Shown here in pieces: positions 1 through 6,712 of a stretch of 9,107 bases of DNA; the stretch's first letter is position 1, and each line of letters opens with the position of its first letter. Source of the stretch: Alphaproteobacteria bacterium (GTDB taxonomy: Bacteria; Pseudomonadota; Alphaproteobacteria; UBA8366; GCA-2717185); contig JAESSL010000412.1 in NCBI GenBank assembly GCA_016764135.1, positions 1 through 9,107 on the forward strand. Reading direction: 5' to 3'. The notes below the pieces were generated by a model. The model was not told the DNA's origin, made no database searches, and saw only the letters and a program-made list of their open reading frames with translations. The position numbers and the translations under genes were made by a program.

Positions 1-1760
1 GCCGCTCGACTGGGTGGGTCCTTTATTTTTCGCGCGGCGCGGATGGCCATTCTGATATAGCCCGCCGCCGCCGCGCCCTCGGCGACCGCTCGCAAGGCTT
101 GGTGTCGGGGCTGGTCGATGCTGCTGCGGTCTTCGTCCGCGATCAATGGAATTCGCGCCGCCGTGTCGAAGGCGTTGAGGATTTTGCCAATCGAAATCAT
201 CGCGCGGACAATGCCCACCGTAATTTCGGGATAAACATTGCTTTTGCGGTGATACCACGCGGTGCGCCAGGCCGCTGCGATAGTAATTTCCGCCTCATCA
301 ATCAATCCCTGTAATCCTTGCGCCCGGGCCAGTTGGGTGAGCAATCGAATCCGGTCAATGTCTTCTGGATTACCGTTGATCAGCTCCCGCATGCGGTGAA
401 AAAGCGCTTCCGACGTGGCGTGATCGCCAACGAGGATCTGCGCCTCGATGACCTGTTCCAGGGCGAGTTCCAGAAATTCAGGCTTGGGTTCCACCGCTGT
501 TGGTTCCAGCGCGCGGGCCAGAAGCGCGCTGGCGCCAGTGCTGTCGCCCTTGCGTCCGGTATCCAGCGCCGCTTCGGCGAAAATGCGGGCGCGCAGGCCG
601 ATATACGGGATAAAGTCCGTGAGCTTGAGCGCTTCGGCGTATTTTTGCTGTTTGATCAGAATTTCCGCCATTGCGAACAAGGCGCGCGCCTGTGTCTCCC
701 GGTCCCGAATATATCCCGACGTGTGAAACGCGTCTTTCAAGCGCCCGACCATGGCTTGCTGACGAACCAGATGCGCAAGCAAGTCATATCGAAGTCCTGT
801 CTCTTTCAGGCCGTTCATTGATTCGAAGGAGAGGGTGAACAGCGGGATCGCCGCGTCCATATCGCCGCTTTGCGCCACCGCGCGCGCAACTGTGGAGGTC
901 GCTCGAATTCGCAAGGCGACGTTGTCGATCGAGCGCACCATATCCATGGCGGCGCGGTGATCGCCCGATTTGCTTTTTACCGCCGCCAGCTCCGCCAAGG
1001 CGTCGTCCCGGTTGGGAAAATCGCCATGCAAAATCAGGCTGTCTGCGTGTTTCAGGCTCGCCCGGACGCTTTTCCAGTCTTTTAAATAGGTCTGTTTTTC
1101 GGCGATGGCCAGGGTCAACCGTGCAGCGTCGGCTTGTCGACCCTTGATGGTGCGGGTTTGCGCCAGAGCGATGACGAGTGTTTTTTTCGCGCCTGCGCGG
1201 TTTTTGGCGTTGATCTGCCGATCGGCGATTGTAAACAGGGTTTCGACCCGCCGGACTTCTTCGGTGATGCGCTGCGCTGTCAATCGTGCGGCGGAAAAGT
1301 CGCCCAGCGCGCCTTGTTTATCCGCAATTTCCTGCAACGCGTCGTTGATTCGCCGCTTTTGCGCCTTGGTGTCGATCGTCTTGGCGGCGATGGCGAGGGT
1401 TGCGCGTGCTTCCTTGATGCGGCCTTTTTCCCGTTGGTAATCGGCTAAACGGGTCAGCGCGCGGGCGCGCCAGTTGGGGTCTTCGATCCGTTTCAGCTCT
1501 TTCCGGGCTTCCTTGAGAAGGTTCCGGGAGAGCTCCGCCTCCACCAGCCCGGCGAGGGCCTCGCCCTGCTCTTCCGGCGTTTCAAGCGAAAGCGCAGCCA
1601 GTCGGACCAGGATAAACGGGTCCTTCGCGGCGAGGTCGGTCACCGCGTCCGTTTGGGCGCGGGCGGCGTCGGCTCCGCTCAGAAGCCCAAGCAGAACCGC
1701 GCAAACCGCAAGGGCTGCGTTACGAAGGGTTAAAGACGCGGGCGAAAATCGTATCAACAT
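1..1760 (-). CDS. Exported TPR-like helical-repeat protein (3' end beyond window)
   Basis: Reading the minus strand from an ATG at 1760-1758 gives an uninterrupted frame of 586 codons that leaves the window at base 1, so the C-terminus is missing. The first 35 or so residues form a plausible Sec signal peptide: a basic start (MLIRFSPASLTLR), a hydrophobic core (AALAVCAVLLGLL) and a likely signal peptidase I site after A-R-A at about residue 35. C20 is not in a proper lipobox. The rest is strongly helical, with repeated Ala/Leu-rich helix pairs such as ALTRLADYQREKGRIKEA and RALFAMAEILIKQQKYAEA, as in tetratricopeptide-type scaffolds. No catalytic motif is seen. The likely role is a periplasmic scaffold or protein-protein interaction module; the partner is unknown. 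The ATG lies inside the end of purB (41-bp overlap, different frame) with no good Shine-Dalgarno, so translation is probably coupled to purB. The frame is certain; the family name is inferred. Confidence 0.82.
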   Translation of the reverse strand, partial: MLIRFSPASLTLRNAALAVCAVLLGLLSGADAARAQTDAVTDLAAKDPFILVRLAALSLETPEEQGEALAGLVEAELSRNLLKEARKELKRIEDPNWRARALTRLADYQREKGRIKEARATLAIAAKTIDTKAQKRRINDALQEIADKQGALGDFSAARLTAQRITEEVRRVETLFTIADRQINAKNRAGAKKTLVIALAQTRTIKGRQADAARLTLAIAEKQTYLKDWKSVRASLKHADSLILHGDFPNRDDALAELAAVKSKSGDHRAAMDMVRSIDNVALRIRATSTVARAVAQSGDMDAAIPLFTLSFESMNGLKETGLRYDLLAHLVRQQAMVGRLKDAFHTSGYIRDRETQARALFAMAEILIKQQKYAEALKLTDFIPYIGLRARIFAEAALDTGRKGDSTGASALLARALEPTAVEPKPEFLELALEQVIEAQILVGDHATSEALFHRMRELINGNPEDIDRIRLLTQLARAQGLQGLIDEAEITIAAAWRTAWYHRKSNVYPEITVGIVRAMISIGKILNAFDTAARIPLIADEDRSSIDQPRHQALRAVAEGAAAAGYIRMAIRAARKIKDPPSRA

Positions 1761-3018
1761 GTTTGGTATGATACTCGAGATCGAACAAAGATTCGATTTC
1801 CGAATGCGTCATGAATTCGGCGATTTTATCGTCGACCTTCAATTTGTCGATAAACGCGCTCCCTTCGCGCCAGGCGCTCATCGCGCTTTCCTGAACCAGA
1901 CGGTAGGCGTCTTCGCGGCTCGCGCCCTTTTGGGTCAGGGCGAGGAGGACGCGTTGCGAATTATGCAGTCCGCCCATGGAGTCCAGATTAGCCTTCATTT
2001 GGTCGGGATAGACGACAAGTTTTTCAATCATCCCGGTGAGGCGCGACAGCGCGAAGTCCAGCGTGACTGTGGCGTCAGGGCCGATCATGCGTTCGACCGA
2101 TGAATGGGAAATGTCCCGCTCATGCCAAAGCGCCACATTTTCCAGCGCCGGGGTGACTGCCGAGCGGACGATGCGCGCCAGGCCGGTCAGGTTTTCCGAC
2201 AGGACTGGATTGCGCTTGTGCGGCATTGCCGACGAGCCCTTCTGGCCGGGTGAGAAATATTCTTCCGCCTCGCGCAATTCGCTGCGTTGCAGGTGACGAA
2301 CCTCGATGGACAGGTTTTCGATGGAGGAGGCGATGACGCCGAGCACTGCAAAGAACATAGCGTGACGATCGCGTGGGATGACTTGCGTCGAGACAGGCTC
2401 CGGCGTCAGGCCCATTTTCTCGGCGACGTGAATTTCGACGCTCGGGTCAATATTGGCGAACGTGCCCACAGCGCCGGAAATTGCGCAGGTGGCGATCTCA
2501 GCGCGGGCGGCGACCAATCGGTCCCGGTTGCGCGCGAACGCCGCGTAATGTCCCGCCAGTTTGACGCCAAATGTCGTGGGCTCGGCATGAATGGCGTGGC
2601 TGCGGCCAATCGTAACCGTGTATTTGTGCTCTTCCGCACGACGTTTTAACGCGTTGAGCAGCGCATCCATGTCTTCAAGCAGAATGTCCGTGGCGCGGGC
2701 GAGCTGCACCGACAAGCAGGTGTCGAGCACGTCCGACGACGTCATGCCCTGGTGCAAATAGCGGGCTTCTGGCCCAACATGTTCAGCCACATTCGTCAAA
2801 AACGCGATGACGTCATGTTTGGTTTCGGCCTCGATTTCATCAATGCGGGCGACTTCAAAGGCGCCGCGGTCCCAAATCGCCTTGGCGGCGTCTTTCGGAA
2901 TGACCCCCAGTTCCGCTTGCGCGTCACAGGCATGGGCTTCAATTTCCAGCCAGATCTGGAACTTCATGGTGGGTTCCCAGATTGCGGTCATGGCGGGGCG
3001 GCTGTAACGCGGGATCAT
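1720..3018 (-). CDS. purB: Adenylosuccinate lyase
   Basis: This 432-residue protein is adenylosuccinate lyase, a cytosolic homotetramer of the fumarase/aspartase superfamily. It removes fumarate from SAICAR in IMP synthesis and from adenylosuccinate in AMP synthesis. The superfamily signature GSSAMPHKRNP sits at about residues 261-271, with the catalytic serine (S262 or S263) in its mobile loop. The other conserved active-site blocks are HQGMTSSD (89-96) and GRSHAIHAEPT (138-148), which supply the catalytic histidines. Length is normal for the bacterial 430-residue type. The start MIPRYSRP matches the usual N-terminus of the family, and a GGAG lies 10 bases upstream (3029-3032). It is first of a two-gene minus-strand unit with the helical-repeat gene, which overlaps its last 41 bases. 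No other pur gene is in the window. All key residues are present, so it should be active. Confidence 0.97.
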   Translation of the reverse strand: MIPRYSRPAMTAIWEPTMKFQIWLEIEAHACDAQAELGVIPKDAAKAIWDRGAFEVARIDEIEAETKHDVIAFLTNVAEHVGPEARYLHQGMTSSDVLDTCLSVQLARATDILLEDMDALLNALKRRAEEHKYTVTIGRSHAIHAEPTTFGVKLAGHYAAFARNRDRLVAARAEIATCAISGAVGTFANIDPSVEIHVAEKMGLTPEPVSTQVIPRDRHAMFFAVLGVIASSIENLSIEVRHLQRSELREAEEYFSPGQKGSSAMPHKRNPVLSENLTGLARIVRSAVTPALENVALWHERDISHSSVERMIGPDATVTLDFALSRLTGMIEKLVVYPDQMKANLDSMGGLHNSQRVLLALTQKGASREDAYRLVQESAMSAWREGSAFIDKLKVDDKIAEFMTHSEIESLFDLEYHTKHVDTIFARVFNPS

Positions 3019-3042
3019 GCGGGTTGAACTCCGTTCATCAAT

Positions 3043-3070
3043 GTTGGCCGAAAATTTGGTTGGCCGAAAA
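3043..3070. repeat. Tandem 12-bp direct repeat GTTGGCCGAAAA in divergent promoter region
   Basis: GTTGGCCGAAAA occurs exactly at 3043-3054 and again at 3059-3070, a 16-bp period, just upstream of purB and within the 153-bp gap to the divergent aldolase gene. This spacing could suit two copies of a regulator or could be a local duplication. The repeat is directly visible; an operator role is inference. Confidence 0.5.
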
Positions 3071-3086
3071 CTTATGGCTTTCTTAC

Positions 3087-3115
3087 GCGCCGCCTTGCGA
3101 CAGGCCTTGCGGCGC
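3087..3115. promoter_or_regulatory. GC-rich inverted repeat and possible promoter upstream of the aldolase gene
   Basis: GCGCCGC (3087-3093) pairs with GCGGCGC (3109-3115) around a 15-nt loop, in the gap between purB and the aldolase gene. TTGCGA (3095-3100) and AATAAT (3120-3125) are 19 bp apart and could be the -35 and -10 of a plus-strand promoter overlapping the repeat, which would fit regulation of 3172-4324. The spacing is longer than ideal and the boxes are imperfect, so this is only a candidate. Confidence 0.3.
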
Positions 3116-3171
3116 GGGTAATAATAGAGGTCAATCGTTTACACAAGACCATCACAACAAGAGAGCGCCCC

Positions 3172-3909
3172 ATGGCTACACTGAGTAAGGACGAACTGCA
3201 ACAGGCGCGGATTGATCTGGCCGCCTCGTTTCGCTGGGCTGTGCGACATGGCCTGCATGAAGGCATCTGCAACCATTTCAGCCTGGCGGTTGGCGACGAC
3301 CAGTTTCTGATCAACCCGCATGGGTTCCATTGGTCTGAAATTACCGCCTCCAGTCTTTTGCTGGCGAATTATGACGGGACTATCGTAGAGGGCGATCGCG
3401 AGGTCGAACCCACGGCGTTTTACATTCATAGCCGGGTGCACAAGGCGTGCCCGCAAGCGACCTGCGTCATGCATACGCATATGCCCTACGCCACCGCGTT
3501 GACGCTGGTCGAAGGCGGACGTCTGGAGCCGGTGGAACAGGGCGGGTTACGGTTCCATGGCAAGATCGCCTATGACGATGACTATAACGGGCTGGCGCTG
3601 GATACGTCCGAAGGCGACCGGATTGCTGAAAAAATGGGTAATTGCAGCGTCATGTTCATGGCCGCGCATGGGGTGACGGTCACGGGTTCGACCATCGCCC
3701 GGACCTATGATCATTTGTATTATCTGGAACGCGCCTGTCAGGCGCAGGTGATTGCGCGCTCGACTGGCTTGCCCTTGCGGCGTTTGCCGGATGACGTGAT
3801 TGAGCGCACCGTCCAGCAATTCGCCCAAAGCAACACCGACAGCGCGCCCATTCATTTCGAGGCGCTGAAACGAATTCTCGACCGGGATGAACCGGATTAT
3901 AAGGAATGA
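3172..3909 (+). CDS. Class II aldolase/adducin family protein
   Basis: A 245-residue protein with the class II aldolase/adducin fold, related to L-fuculose-phosphate aldolase and the adducin head domain. Visible blocks are HEGICNHFS (about 29-37), INPHGFHWSEI (47-57), HTHMPYATAL (101-110) and AAHGVTVTG (164-172). H101, H103 and H166 are the likely divalent-metal ligands. Aligning by eye on the conserved H86 and the HxH motif puts Ala82 where fuculose-phosphate aldolase has its catalytic Glu73, as in adducin-like members of the family, so classic retro-aldol chemistry is doubtful. The substrate is unknown. The start is supported by a GAGAG about 7 bases upstream. The VOC gene follows after 34 bp on the same strand, so the two are probably co-transcribed. 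Family assignment is firm, reaction is not. Confidence 0.9.
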   Translation: MATLSKDELQQARIDLAASFRWAVRHGLHEGICNHFSLAVGDDQFLINPHGFHWSEITASSLLLANYDGTIVEGDREVEPTAFYIHSRVHKACPQATCVMHTHMPYATALTLVEGGRLEPVEQGGLRFHGKIAYDDDYNGLALDTSEGDRIAEKMGNCSVMFMAAHGVTVTGSTIARTYDHLYYLERACQAQVIARSTGLPLRRLPDDVIERTVQQFAQSNTDSAPIHFEALKRILDRDEPDYKE

Positions 3910-3932
3910 CGGCATCGTAGCTTGGTAATTAC

Positions 3933-3938
3933 AGGAGG
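3933..3938 (+). promoter_or_regulatory. Strong ribosome binding site of the VOC gene
   Basis: AGGAGG, a perfect anti-Shine-Dalgarno match, lies 5 bases before the ATG at 3944. It fixes the VOC start and is the strongest translation signal in this operon, suggesting the second gene is translated independently and well. Confidence 0.8.
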
Positions 3939-3943
3939 ACGCA

Positions 3944-4324
3944 ATGATTAACGGTGTATCGCAATATGTTGTCGCGGTGAAGGATCTGGAAGAAGCCATT
4001 GAGGCTTATACGGCGCTTGGTTTCACCTTTGATCGTCGCGCGCGCAGCGAGGCTCTTGGCATCGATCAGGCCTATTTCCATATGGGCGACGGCAGCGTGA
4101 TTGAACTGGCACAACCCTTCGACCCGAAATCCGCCATTGGCCGGGGGCTGGAGCGCAATGGCGAGGGCCTCTATATGCTGTCGCTTGAAGTTGACGACGT
4201 GGCTGCGACCGCCCAGAAAATGAAAGACAACGGCGTGCAGTTGATCGATGCGGGCGACCGGGTTTTCGTGCATCCGCGCTCGACCAAAGGCATCTTGATG
4301 CGCCTCGATCCCAAACCCGAATAG
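3944..4324 (+). CDS. VOC-superfamily protein, methylmalonyl-CoA epimerase-like but with altered metal ligands
   Basis: A 126-residue protein of the vicinal oxygen chelate (glyoxalase/epimerase/dioxygenase) superfamily, with two beta-alpha-beta-beta-beta halves. It most resembles methylmalonyl-CoA epimerase: QYVVAVKDLEEAI (7-19), VIELAQPF (52-59), GEGLYMLSLEVDDV (73-86) and FVHPRSTKGILMRL (108-121). By eye, the epimerase metal ligands are mostly changed: the first-strand His is Gln7, the His-His of the second half is Tyr77-Met78, and the final-strand Glu is Arg120; Glu54 remains. Normal metal-dependent epimerase or glyoxalase activity is therefore unlikely, and a binding role or different chemistry is possible. 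It follows the aldolase gene by 34 bp and converges on the RidA-family gene with a 25-bp gap. Fold assignment is good; the function is unknown. Confidence 0.85.
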   Translation: MINGVSQYVVAVKDLEEAIEAYTALGFTFDRRARSEALGIDQAYFHMGDGSVIELAQPFDPKSAIGRGLERNGEGLYMLSLEVDDVAATAQKMKDNGVQLIDAGDRVFVHPRSTKGILMRLDPKPE

Positions 4325-4349
4325 GTCGGGACCATCCCGTCGGCGCCCT

Positions 4350-4766
4350 CTAGACTCGCGGTGGATTTCCGCTGGCGCCGAGGATGCCGATCGCTTCGAT
4401 CTCGACGCATAGTTCCGGGCGGACCAGTTTGCTGATCTCGATCAGGGTGGAGACGGGATAGTCGCCGGTGAAGAATTCCCGACGGGCTTTCCATACCGCG
4501 TCGCGATCATCGATATTGGTCAGATAGATCAATACCTTGACCACATCGTCCATGCAGCCGCCGGCTTCCTCCATCAGATGTTTGATCTTGGTGAGGATCG
4601 CCACGGCTTGTTCATAGGCGTCGTTTCCGTCGACGGCGCCGTCGAAGGTGTCACCCCGTGCAGTGACGCCCGCGATGAACACCTGATCGCCGATGACCAG
4701 ACAATTCGACCAGGTGTCTTTCGGCGGCTCGCCAACTTTTTCACTAATGATCCGGCGTTTTTTCAT
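4350..4766 (-). CDS. RidA/YjgF/UK114 family protein lacking the catalytic arginine
   Basis: A 138-residue Rid-family protein; family members are trimers with active sites between subunits. Recognisable blocks are the strand VFIAG (29-33), the helix AYEQAVAILTKIKHLMEEAGG (begins at 50), DDVVKVLIYLTNIDD (73-87) and the end strand VEIEAIGI (121-128). In RidA proper, which hydrolyses reactive enamines and imines from PLP enzymes, PARS supplies the essential arginine (R105 in E. coli). Here the block is PVST, putting Ser106 at that position, and the usual Tyr near residue 17 aligns with Trp19. It is therefore probably one of the Rid subfamilies without imine deaminase activity, several of which sit in catabolic operons. 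An AAAGGA about 10 bases upstream supports the start. It lies 27 bp downstream of the SDR gene on the same strand and is probably co-transcribed with it. Confidence 0.88.
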   Translation of the reverse strand: MKKRRIISEKVGEPPKDTWSNCLVIGDQVFIAGVTARGDTFDGAVDGNDAYEQAVAILTKIKHLMEEAGGCMDDVVKVLIYLTNIDDRDAVWKARREFFTGDYPVSTLIEISKLVRPELCVEIEAIGILGASGNPPRV

Positions 4767-4793
4767 GGCTCCGTTCCTTTCGTAATTTGTGTG

Positions 4794-5558
4794 TTAATAG
4801 GCTGAAATGCCGCCCTCGGCGGGGATTGTCGCGCCGTTCACCATCCGTGATTCGTCTGACGCCAGGAACAGCACGATATTGGCGATGTCTTCAGGTTGCC
4901 CCATTCCAAAGGGATAACTTTTGAACGTCGAATAGGCATCGGAATCCGAACGGCTGTTATTCGATCCTTCGGCGCGCGCGCGCACCCGTTCGGTCAGCAC
5001 CAGGCCCGGACATATGGCGTTGGCGCGAATGCCGTCTTTGGAATATGCGCCCGCCAGACTTTGGGTGAACGAAATAATACCGCCTTTTGCGGCAGCGTAA
5101 ATATGGGCGGGGTGATTGCCGCGCAGCGCCACGACCGACGACATATTGATGATGCTGCCGCCGCCTGCGGCTTGCAAATGCGGGATGCCAAAGCGACAAC
5201 ACAGCATAGGCCCTTTCAGGTCGAGCGGGATTGTGCGGTCCCAGACTTCCATATCCACATCGGTAATGTGCTTGTCCTCGATCACCGATCCGCCCGCGCA
5301 ATTGTGCAGAATATCGATATGGCCGTATGAATCCGCAGCGATGGCCATGACGTTTTTGACGCTGGCTTCATCGGTCACGTCGGTTTGCACGAACATTGCG
5401 TTTGGTCCGGCGCGGTCGGCGGCGTCCTTGCCGAGCGTCTCATTGATTTCCGCAACGACGACTTTGGCGCCTTCATTGGTGAACATTTGCGCCGCAGCCC
5501 GTGCGATGCCAGATCCCGCACCCGTTAATACGGCTACTTTGCCCTCTAGTCGTCCCAT
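4794..5558 (-). CDS. Short-chain dehydrogenase/reductase (SDR), NAD-type
   Basis: A 254-residue classical SDR with a full Rossmann fold, a cytosolic NAD(P)-dependent alcohol/carbonyl oxidoreductase. The glycine motif is TGAGSGIA (12-19), with Ala19 where Gly is usual. Glu37 at the end of the second strand suggests NAD rather than NADP. Then come TDVTD (59-63), NCAGG (86-90), catalytic Ser140/141 in NMSS, and YAAAK (Tyr154, Lys158). The tetrad Asn, normally in a V-N-L-x-G block, is Asp113 in LDLKG. PG (184-185) and the terminal EGG are normal. An insert rich in Ser and Asn near 198-207 probably belongs to the substrate loop. AAGGGG lies 8 bases before the ATG. It is first of a two-gene unit with the RidA-family gene, so an oxidation step in a shared catabolic route is plausible. 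The substrate is unknown. Confidence 0.93.
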   Translation of the reverse strand: MGRLEGKVAVLTGAGSGIARAAAQMFTNEGAKVVVAEINETLGKDAADRAGPNAMFVQTDVTDEASVKNVMAIAADSYGHIDILHNCAGGSVIEDKHITDVDMEVWDRTIPLDLKGPMLCCRFGIPHLQAAGGGSIINMSSVVALRGNHPAHIYAAAKGGIISFTQSLAGAYSKDGIRANAICPGLVLTERVRARAEGSNNSRSDSDAYSTFKSYPFGMGQPEDIANIVLFLASDESRMVNGATIPAEGGISAY

Positions 5559-5621
5559 CTCTTGCGCCCCTTTTCGTCAGTGTTTACGCTATTTCATAAC
5601 CTTCCAAGCTTCACGGTGGAT

Positions 5622-5635
5622 TTGACGTTCGTCAA
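5622..5635. promoter_or_regulatory. Palindrome TTGACG-TT-CGTCAA, candidate operator between divergent genes
   Basis: Perfect 6-bp arms (5622-5627 and 5630-5635) separated by TT, near the middle of the 122-bp gap between the SDR and MetX-like genes. Each arm also reads as a TTGACG -35-like box, one on each strand, though no convincing -10 at normal spacing follows either. A dimeric regulator controlling both directions is a reasonable inference; no regulator gene is in the window. Confidence 0.4.
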
Positions 5636-5680
5636 CCCAGTATCCTGAAAATCAGAATCGAACCGTCACGGGGAACCCTC

Positions 5681-6712
5681 ATGCTGTTATCGACTTCAAA
5701 AATATTCAAATCGCAGAAATTTACGTTGGAGCTGGGCGGCGCGTTGCCGGATCTGGCGCTCGCCTATGAAACCTATGGCGATCTAAACGCAGCCCAAGGC
5801 AACGCAATCTTGCTGAACCATGGCTACACCAGCAGCCCCCATGCGGCGGGTGACGCAAAAGGATGGTGGCATAATCTGATTGGCCCCGGACGGGCGATGG
5901 ACACTGATAAATACTGCGTCATTTGCGTCAATATGATCGGATCGGCGTATGGCAGCACGGGACCAGGCAGCATCGATCCTGCAACGGGAAAACCCTATGG
6001 TCCCGACTTCCCGGATATCACCACGGGCGATATGGTGCGGGCGCAATCCTTGCTGCTGGATGATATGGGCATTGATCAATTGGCCGCCGTCGTCGGATTT
6101 TCCTTTGGCGGATATCTGACGTTCAAATGGGGCGTGACCTATCCGGACCGGATGCGCGCCTTGGCGCCGGTCGCCACATGGAACAAAAGCCGTGGCGGGC
6201 CGGAAACGGTCACGGCGATTGAAGATCGATTTTCCCAGTGCACCGGGTGGAACGGTGGAAATTATTATGGCGATGAAAAAGGGAGCGGCGTCTTCGACAT
6301 GTTGACGAATGTGCGGGTCGATACCTTGCGCAGTTATGGCATCGGCCGTTTGCTCGAAGATCAACTGGGCAGCGCTGAGGCTGCGACACGGGGATTGGAG
6401 AAACTGGGTCGCCAATGGGCCGGGGAGTTTGACGCAAACTCTTTGATCATCTTGCGAAAAGCGGCGATCCTGTTTGACGCTTGGGACAACGCCGCCAACA
6501 TCAAGGCGCCGGTGCTCTATGTACTCTCCAATACGGATAGCCGCTTTCCCCCGAATCTGGCGGAACCAACCATGGCGCATTTAAAAGCCAGCGGCGTCGA
6601 TGCGACCTATGTCGAAATCGACAGCCCGTATGGCCACCGCGCGCCCTCGGAAGATTGGGAGAAGTGGGCGCCCGACCTGACGATGTTTCTCAACAAACAC
6701 GCAACGGTTTAG
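5681..6712 (+). CDS. MetX-like alpha/beta-hydrolase-fold acyltransferase or hydrolase
   Basis: A 343-residue alpha/beta-hydrolase-fold protein of the homoserine O-acyltransferase (MetX) family. The diagnostic block GSTGPGSIDPATGKPYGPDF runs 91-110. The nucleophile elbow is GFSFGG (Ser141); the other triad members are Asp286 in SNTDSRFPP and His319 in YGHRAPS. A DANS block (251-254), also typical of MetX, precedes helix 255-270. Two features argue against ordinary MetX: the elbow is usually GGSMGG, and the C-terminal GHDAFL motif is GHRAPS here. It may transfer an acyl group to another hydroxyl compound or simply hydrolyse an ester or amide. GGGGAA lies 5 bases before the ATG. No methionine-pathway gene is adjacent. 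Its stop overlaps that of the convergent deformylase gene by 4 bases. Family is firm; substrate is unknown. Confidence 0.88.
   Translation: MLLSTSKIFKSQKFTLELGGALPDLALAYETYGDLNAAQGNAILLNHGYTSSPHAAGDAKGWWHNLIGPGRAMDTDKYCVICVNMIGSAYGSTGPGSIDPATGKPYGPDFPDITTGDMVRAQSLLLDDMGIDQLAAVVGFSFGGYLTFKWGVTYPDRMRALAPVATWNKSRGGPETVTAIEDRFSQCTGWNGGNYYGDEKGSGVFDMLTNVRVDTLRSYGIGRLLEDQLGSAEAATRGLEKLGRQWAGEFDANSLIILRKAAILFDAWDNAANIKAPVLYVLSNTDSRFPPNLAEPTMAHLKASGVDATYVEIDSPYGHRAPSEDWEKWAPDLTMFLNKHATV

Noticed and set aside
318..821. Plus-strand frames across 99-2103, up to 209 residues
   Set aside because: They lie opposite the continuous helical-repeat gene and purB, and have low-complexity Arg/Ala/Ser-rich or Phe/Gln-rich composition typical of antisense shadows.
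4327..4339. CGGGA-CCA-TCCCG hairpin in the convergent gap between the VOC and RidA-family genes, as a terminator
   Set aside because: Only five base pairs, a three-base loop and no T run on either strand.
5783..6580. 265-residue minus-strand frame
   Set aside because: Fully antisense to the MetX-like gene, whose motifs are clear; no recognisable domain.
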